64,000 nt of DNA from Myxocyprinus asiaticus (Eukaryota > Chordata > Actinopteri > Cypriniformes > Catostomidae). The stretch is from positions 37,463,831 through 37,527,830 of the forward strand of contig NC_059368.1 of the NCBI RefSeq assembly GCF_019703515.2. The letters run 5' to 3'. The notes beneath the pieces are model-generated. The model did no database searches and was not told where the DNA came from. It saw only the letters and a program-made list of their open reading frames with translations. Both the position numbers and the translations under genes were made by a program. Below are positions 53,501-62,900 of this stretch, piece after piece. Numbering within the stretch: the first letter of the stretch is position 1; each line of letters begins with the position of its first letter.

Positions 53501-56436
53501 TCTGTGGTAATTTATGGAAGTGTGCCGTATGTGTTTAATACAGGCAGGATAGAGATATAGACCCAGAAGATTTCCAGCGATACACTGAGAATGTGCAGGT
53601 GTCACTACAGGACTGCCCACTGGAGAGACCCCCAGCTTCTCTGCTCAATAAAGATAGCAGAGACTCCTCTAGACAAAGGCCAGGGCACTCCCGCAAGGTG
53701 CAACAGACATGCACAGAAATACATAGAAACAGTGTACAATTATGCATATGCATACTTAAACATTCTGTTTGCTGCTCTTAGGTGGGCAGGAATGAGCCCA
53801 GCCTACCACATATCTTGAAGAGCAATCCTTTGGATGATCCAGAGACAGAGGGTGCTTCCTGTTACCTGTCCTCCCGCCCAAGAGTTACCCACAATGCCCA
53901 CCACTATGGAGGCTTCGCCCACAGCCACCATGAGTATACAGGCGTTGCCAATGCTATCAGAGATGAGTGAGTACCAGTGCTCACGATTGAAAATGGACTT
54001 AACTCTATTATGCTCTATTGATTTGTCCAGGAATCCCATTAGTGCTGACAAAACTTAATTAACAGTGTTCTCCATTTTTCCATCTCTTTTAGATCTTACT
54101 TTTCTCTGTCTCTGAAGACAAGTTCAGCATTTGGTCTTGTCTTCTACATGGCTGACGAATCTGAGCAGAACTTCATGGCTCTGTTCCTCACTCATGGCAG
54201 ACTTGTGTTCACCTTTGGCTCAGGCCAAAACAGCGTCAGAATTAGAACCAAAGAGAAATACAGCGATGGACAGTGGCATTACGTAAGGAAGCTAACTAAA
54301 GATTCACTCATGAATTTAAAGGTGTCATGTAATATCCTTGCCACTAGCTCCACCAAAAGTAATTGCAGAAATAATGGTCGGTTACAAACACATAGAAGCC
54401 CACACATCAAATTACACTTCACCTTAATACTGGCATACCACAAGTATCTTTTCAGTTGTTAGCTTCATTTGTATAATCGTTTCCCATTAAATCTGTGTGT
54501 GATCATACAGTATGCTTTTTATTGCAAGCCCTGAAGGGACAAAGACACAATCACCTACAATCACAGAGTCATGTAATTCACAGAGTAATTTGTCCATTGA
54601 TTTACTGTCAAAATGGGGCATTGCAATAAGTGATAGGGAAATGGAGAGAAATGTGAGAGGAAGTCGTTTAATATGTCACCCCTTACATTCTTAAAACCTC
54701 CAACAGTAGAAGGCAGAATTCAGTCAGTAAGTGTGACATCCCCAACCTTGGCCTGTCATGATAACTACTTTTGTTGGACGATATATTGTCCCAGAAATAA
54801 TTACGATAAACGATATTATTGTCATTTTAAGACCATTTTATGCCACTGATATAATGATAATATAATAGCATAATAATGCAAGTACACCCTTTCAAAGAGC
54901 AATTAACTTTTAATTCTTAAGAATAGTCAGACATTGGAATCGGAATGTCCAAATAAATTTAAGTCGGAAAGGTTTTTGTTCCCAGCTCGGAAAACTGGAT
55001 GGAATGGTTGTTTTAGATGAGCTTTTAGATTACAGGGCTACACATTAAGCATTGTGATGTGCTTGTCCTGCGGACAAGTAAATTGGTCATTCACTCGTCC
55101 GAGTAAAACCTTTTTTTGCTGTTTTCTAAAATTAGCAGTAAAAATGGCTGTTTAATGTTAACAAAATGCATTAAAATTATAACGAATCCTGAGAAATACT
55201 CAGATACTAAGTATGATACTACTTGATAGTTGTATGACCCGACATTTTCGTTATTAAATTAAAAAATTGGATGTGTTCAAAATGTCTGGTATGTTCAAAA
55301 CCACATGAAACAAACATAAATATAGGCTAGTATTATAGTTCTAAGATTTATTTTTTACTTTATTTTTTTTAGATTATGTGGATTTTCCATTTTCATTATG
55401 GAGAACGTTATTTTTGACTGACCCATGTATTTTAAAGACAAATAATATATTTTCATTTTATGTATATTGTTAATATTATAGTGTTTATATTACCATTTCA
55501 TTTTTATGTTTGTATATTATTAAATATTAAAATTGACTGATTCACATGGCAGAGAATACCTGTATAGGTCAGAAAGAGCTCCAGAGAGATGAAGATGAGA
55601 GATGTAACAGGTGTTTAAATGTTTCTCTTCATCCTGCAGCAGGCAGCATTACACAAAGCATTTTTGCTATTTCTGCAGTTCTTGTCAAAGGTGTTGTATT
55701 ATGATGGAGGCTGCAAACCTGGATCGCTCCGACGTTACACGCTTGCAATGTTGACAGCTTTGTTGTTTATAAATAGGTGCGATAGTTTTATTGCATCGCT
55801 CTCTTAACACAGGCGCAGTACAATGACATTCACATGTCGGAAAAAATGCATCCACTTTGCGGGCTCACACCAAATTCTGCTGCTGCACGAGAGACAGAGA
55901 AGGACGCGAAAAAGCATATTTCCTGTATTTGTGCGGATTCTGGAATTAATATAAGACAATACTCAGAATCCCACGCAGAATTTCAGACACTGTAGATTAT
56001 TTTCAACAGCAGGATATGTTTTTTAAAATTTTTTTATAAGTGATACAGGCATAAGCTAAATCATAAATAAACCTGGTATTTTTTATCATTATTAAGGTTT
56101 CAATCAGGCAACTTCTGGTCGGGCAAAAATCCACTTGTCCCGGACAAGCGTTAATGACGAGCTCTGAGATGTATTGCCACTTTTCACTTTTTTTAAACAA
56201 AGTTGACATACCGGCTCGTTCACGTTAGTGGGCTCTCCACTTTCATTCGGCTTAATGCCAAAATGTTCCCACACTGGAGCTCTGGAATGCGGCTTTGAAA
56301 CCAAGTCCATTTGGAATTATTCCTCCAAACTTTCTGGCTGGAATTATGCAGTCATTCGGTAAAAACACCTTTAAAACACCTATTAGCCTCGAGTAACACA
56401 TAATCTTCACCTGTCGCTGTCTGCTCTGTTTGTCTC

Positions 56437-56521
<85 letters not shown>

Positions 56522-56885
56522 AGCTTCCTGAGCCCCGCCTCCGACACAGAGCGGACGAGAGCACAGACGCAGTGCGACTGGCTAAAATGTTGGTGACGTT
56601 CATTTTTATGTAAACAAACATGCATGTAAACACAATGGGCGATATCGAGGTCAGCAAAAATGATTGGGGTCATGTCCATATATCGTACGATAAGTGACAG
56701 TCCTACCCCAGCCAAAATCCAGTTGTTTCAAGTTGGTAAGTGGGATGCCGCCTTTGAATGCTGAGATGTTCATTTGTTGGATTTGTCAGTCTTAAAATAT
56801 GTTCCTCAAGTAAATACTAAGTGTTGACATTTAGTTTGCCCTAGATCTCTCTTACACTCTTTGTCTATGACACTCTTTATCTGTC

Positions 56886-56937
<52 letters not shown>

Positions 56938-59900
56938 GTTTGTCCTTATCAGAGATGGGAATATGGGCAGACTGATAATTGATGGTCTAACAGTATTAGA
57001 GGACAAAGCTCCAGGTGGAAACATCTCGCTGCTAGTCCAAGATCCTCTCTATGTAGGTGGGGTGCCACCTGAACGGGCTCAGAAAAACATTCAGGTATAG
57101 TGATCCCATACAAAGTTACTTCCTCATGCCCCCAGGTGCAGCAAATCATTCAAATGCAATTATGACTTTATCACTGGAGCTGTCAATCATTTTATATTAA
57201 CCATGTTTTGGGAGTGTTAGGCTTTTTGTTATTACAATATGACACTTCTCATCTGTCAAAATCTGTTGCCCAAGAGGTGTTCTACAAACACGGATTAACG
57301 AGCACGACCCAATGAACTCTGTAGAAGTGCACTAAATATTCCGAAGCCTCAAGCTTTAGCACCCTGTCACAGTAAACCTAATGAAATATCTTGTGTTCTT
57401 GCAGGTTAAGAAAATAGTATTGTGCAATTTTGTGCAAAAGCTTTCACAGTCATGGAAACGATCATAAATTTCATAGTAGTTTCTACTCTCAAGTTCTAGT
57501 AAAGCCTGTGGGGTGGACAGCCCTCTGGAATGCAAGCAGCTGCACCAGAGTAACTCACTTGCGCTGTTATCCTCACAGATCACTGCCAAGCACATAGCAC
57601 ATGTCTGTTGGTAGTGATGAAGTATTGTATCTGTTCCTTGTTTTGTTACACCTTGAGTAAACCTTGGGAAAGTTTTATGTTTTAGTTCAGTTAAGCTGTT
57701 TTATTGTCATCGTACAGTTTAAACTAGTTAAAGCTATTGCCCAATGTGAGTCTTGAAGCCAAGACCCTGAGATTAAAGTCACATGCGTTACCAACTGAGC
57801 TAGCCAGACTTCTATATGTGTCAGTTTACATCTCATTAACTCAGTACCTCTAGTTTTTAGTTAGTGGACAAACTTTAGCTGGATTACCTATAAAATCCTT
57901 TAATACATATTTGAGTCTTATTTAGAGCCTTACAACTCAAACCCCCAAACATATTGTACGCAAGTATGTGACCTCAAACACTTCTAGCTCAGTTTATTGT
58001 GGTGTTGCATTCTGAAATGCAATGAAACATACAGTACATACTATCACCCTAAGTGAGGTTTGAACCCACGACTTTGAAATTAAAAATCTCAAGCTATACC
58101 AACTGAGCTAGCAGGGCTTCAGTATCTGCTGGAGTAGCATTTAACTGGTACCTCTAGAGTTTAAATAATAGGCAAAGTTTAGCAGTATTACCTAAAACAG
58201 GGGTCAGCAACCTTTTTGACATTTTACCGTACTAGGTGTGTTTGTTCTTTTCCCTAATTATGTAGTTTAATTCACCGTCATTGTGGTTTAGTAGCGTGTG
58301 TGTTGTACAGGAAATCTCAAATATTGATTGCTTATTCTCTTTTTTACATCACGTGTTGTTCTGAAAGTCAAAAGCAACAAATAAAATAAGAAAATAACGG
58401 ATATCATCCACTCAACCACGCTGCATGACACGCAAAGCAGACGCATTTACAAGCGCTGCCTGCATTGATCTGCACCTCAGTATCAGCAGCTGGTGATGAG
58501 CAAATGGTTTACACGTGTTGTGCTCGTCCACTAGTGCAGTCGCACTTTATTAGTGTTTAGCTTCCCATTCAGTTCATAACAACGTACAGTAAAACATCCT
58601 TCAATTTCCTGATACATACTGTTTGCAAGTATGTGAATGTAAACGCTTCTAGCCAGAGACAGATTAGCTGAGAGGGATCACTTGTATTAAAATGAATGGG
58701 AGAATTTGGAACGCCCAATATGATGGGTGAAAAGAAACTCCCGCCTTACAGGAAAAAGAGCCAATCACCTTTTTTATAGTCACATCGGCTGTTAGCTAAC
58801 GCATGCATTAGCTGGACCAGCCTGAACAATAGTGTTTTTTTGTTTGTGTGTTTTGCATGATTCGAGTTAAAGAAGCACAGAAATGGGCAAATTAATTGTA
58901 AACTTAGGGCTGACAAACAAATGACCATTGTCCCTCTGCTGTTTTCTCCTCTAGAAGACGTCTGTGTCAAGCTTCTCGGGCTGCTTGCGGACTCTCCAAC
59001 TGAACAGACGCTGGTTTACCTCGGCCTCCCACAGTTTTGGGGTCACACCCTGCTACGAGGGCCCCTCCGAACCTGGGACATACTTTACTGAGGAGGGAGG
59101 ATATGTGCTCCTAGGTAAAATACGATGCATCTCTAGAACTCTCTCTCATATTCCCTTAATTAAGTTGGAAAGGCCCCTCTGAGAAAGAGGAGACAGTATT
59201 CCCACCATGGCTCCATGAGCCCTGATGAGTCTATCCACATAATTTATTTACATTTTTTATTTGTTCCTCAGAGACATTCATGGAAGTGTGATTTATAGGG
59301 GAATTCATCTTTTCAGTCAATATACATATATAATTTTGCACTATGGAAAAAACAAAAAACAAAGCATTATCTCATCTCATATCAGCTGCCATTTTGAGGC
59401 ACAAGCCAAAAAAAACTTTGCAAACCCTTGACATAAGCTAGAGCTATAGACAGACAGAGGCTCCTGTGAGAGAAAAGGAATGTGATATGCCTAATCTTAC
59501 CATGGCGCAGCAATCTGGTTGGTTGGGAGGTTGAAGAGGATTCTAACAAACCTCAAGGTCTTGGGAAACAGACTTGCAGCTGTTGAATATGCATAGAGAA
59601 ATTTCACACCCCGTTGTGGCGGTCAAGGGGTTACACGTGCACATATCTTGGAGTAGCACAATTTCAGCATCCACTTGGGGAGCTAAAGAGCTAAATACAA
59701 TCATAAGACTGCTAATCAAGAATCATATTTCCTGTTGTCTGAATGAATGTCATATTGTGCTTACAAACAGATCCAGGGATAGTATCCTGATGTAAACCAT
59801 GCTTTTTTTCATCTGACCTGCAGATGACTCTTTTAATTTTGGACAAAGATTTGAGCTGGTGATGGAGGTGCGCCCCCGTGTAGCATCAGGAGTGCTACTG

Positions 59901-62900
59901 CATATATTCAGTGGAGAGAAGGAATATCTTACCATGTACATCTATCAAAGCCAGGTTTGAAGATCATATCTGAGATCTTTTATAACCTCCTTATGCATTG
60001 TGGTCAAAGTTCTGTGAAAAAAGAGAATTGCAGTGGTTATTATTTCATCAAAAATAATACGTGTTTTTACTTTATACACACAATTTAAAGGTGCACTCAG
60101 TAATTTTTTCCCCATTAAAAAAGATTTACTCCTAAAGAAATTAATTGTAATTTTGAAATATATGTATAAAATTATGATCACACATTAGTTGAGGACTCTA
60201 GTCATATAAGCAATCTTATAAAGCTGTTTTATTCGCCCTCATGGGGGCAGTCATGTTTGAATCACATGACCAGCTGAATACTACTCGCTTAATCTCAGTA
60301 ACTCTCTTGTTATTGTACACTTTCACTCTTGGATTAAATTAATCATGGCTGATTGTGAATGGTGAATTTCTACAATGGCATCTGTAACTGAAAACTATTG
60401 ATTTTAAATGATGCTGCATCCACACCATTAGGTGTCACTGTAAGTCCAAGATGACACGAGCAAAAAGTTACTGAGTGCACCTTTAAAACAGAACAAATTC
60501 TTAAAACTTGTACCAGGGTAATTGTAGCTTTTATTTTTTTAATTCATTTTTTAATTCTATTTTATTTTCAGTTTGTCCCAATTTAGTTGATTTTACAATA
60601 GTTTTCACTCAAAGGTTGTTAGTTTTGCATTTTTCAGTTCTATCGTTTCTAGGGATGGGACGATATATCGAATTTCGATATATCACGAACAAAGAAAAAA
60701 ATGACAAACCATATCGAGGCAAAACTCAATATTTAAAAATTTGCAACAATGTTTTTTGTCCATGTGATCATAAATATAATGACCCATCATAAAAATAATG
60801 ACTTGTCAAACATCATAATATCTCTATCGCTTGATTTGACCCCTACTGCGCTCATTTTCTATACCGTTTACAGGGTTCGCACAAGGTCCTTGAAGTGCTT
60901 AAAGTGCTTGAATTTAGTAAGTAGTGGAATACCTGGAAAATCACCTTGTTTTGTTAAAAAGTGCTTGAAATTAAAACGGACCATTTCTTCCGTGTAATGT
61001 GTGTTCATCAAAGATGAGGTCCCGCACTCCACAGTCATGGAAAAATGTGTCTTTTAACACCCTTTTTGTTCTTTACAGCCCGTTAAAAAAGTAACAAGAA
61101 ATATTAATCACAAATAGCACAGATGCACTGAAGAACCGAGTCTTCTCTCTCATTAATAAGAGATGAAGAGACTTCTCTTTTCTTATATTGAAAGGTATAT
61201 GAGAAACTCTTATTTCAACTTTGAGCATTTATAATGTGTATTAAAGAACTATATTTTCATGAGAAATTTTTATGTGAAATTTGCACAAACATTTAAAAAA
61301 AACTGAGATTTCAAATTGAGATGATATCAAATCGTGAACCTCGTATCATATATCGAATCGAATCGTGAGGTAAACATATCATCCCTTCCCTAATAGTTTC
61401 AATTTAGTTTGATCTAGTTTCAGTATTTCAGGGCTGCCAAAGTGAATGTGTTTAAATGTTTAATACTGTTAATACATTTTTATTTGAGTTAATGAAAATG
61501 TTTTCTTTCAGGTTTTGCTAACAATAATAAAACTTACTTGTACATATTTTTAGGTGTTTGTGGTGGTAAATAATGGTATTCGTGAGTTCTCCACACACGT
61601 GTCTTCTAGACAGGGAATCTGTGATGGAAACTGGCACAAGATTACAGGTAGAGACATAAAATTAATAAACCTTTACTATAAAACCTCCAAACATTATATT
61701 AATGTGTAACTTTGAAAAACAGTTTAATGCATTAGCAATAGCCTGCCTTTTTATGATTCTTCTTGGTATCTATCCTGTACTTTGTGAATTTCAAATCATC
61801 AAACTTCCCTAACCCCACATGTGAAACATGTCAACCTCACTGTCTACTACATGCTCATTGCTTACTCACTAGTGCAATGCTAACATTAAGCTTTGGTTGA
61901 TTGTTGTGCTTTCCAGTGATTAGAAATGGAAACGTGGTGCAGCTGGACGTGGACTCAGAGGGGAATCAAGTTGTGGGGCCTGTTAATCAAACAGCACAGA
62001 GCACCAGCCCTCCAGTGTTTATTGGAGGAGCCCCAGGTCATTTGTTTTTTCACATCAGAGAAAATGATCAGTATTGTCACATTCTAGACAAAGTGGAAGG
62101 TGGGAATATATTGAAAATCAAAATTCTCACTTCCGACCTCAAAGCGTACCAACATCATACATGTACACACCACAAGATGGCGTCATGACACAAGAAAATT
62201 GCATAGTGATATGCCAAATTAGCAAAAACATAAAAGTCATGAAAATAAAATGTGTCATGTGTGCCAAAAATATCATTATACATAACATTAAAATTGTATT
62301 AAATGTGCCTTCTCAGATTCATGTTAAAATTAGGTAAATCACCACAATCTTGGAAATGATGACAAATGAGTTGAGTGATCAACTTCATGCATAATAAAAG
62401 ACACCAAAGTTAAATATATAAATAAATTAATTCATAATGATAATAATAATAATGACAACAAACAATTCTTCCACCAAGTAATATACAGTAGTTCATTAGT
62501 GTGAGGCTACAAACTCTATGCAAGTGTCCAAATGCAATGTTGAGAATACAAGCGTACTTGCATTGCGTTTGAATTGCATTCTGACACATTCCAGAAAACA
62601 CAATGAATGAAATAAAAACTGTGTGACATTTGTGTTCACGTACTGGTGTTTCATTGTTATCTGTTCCAAAACTAGTGTAAATAACTATGGATCGTATATC
62701 TTAAAGTGACAGAGTTTACTAAATGTTTTATGTTTTTCTCTGCTCCAGACTCCATGCTGCCTGAGAGTCTCCTCAGCAGGAGGGGCTACACAGGCTGCAT
62801 AAGGAACCTGTCTGTGAACGAATCTCCTGTGAGCTTCAGTAAAGCGGCCTTGGTCAGCGGTGCAGTCGGTGTGGGCACCTGTCCTGCTGCCTGAGCGACT

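Larger units (their letters stand above)
54748..56705 (-). mobile_element. hAT-like element with 8-bp target duplication and BED-finger remnant
   Basis: Termini ttggcctgtcatgataac and gataagtgacagtccta are inverted repeats. Flanks ccccaacc (54740-54747) and ccccagcc (56706-56713) form an 8-bp duplication with one mismatch. The minus strand holds the N-terminus of a hAT transposase. A long GT microsatellite lies within the right part. Confidence 0.78.

Noticed and set aside
56352..56715. Minus-strand frames with long His-Thr runs
   Set aside because: Pure translation of the GT microsatellite inside a hAT-like element.
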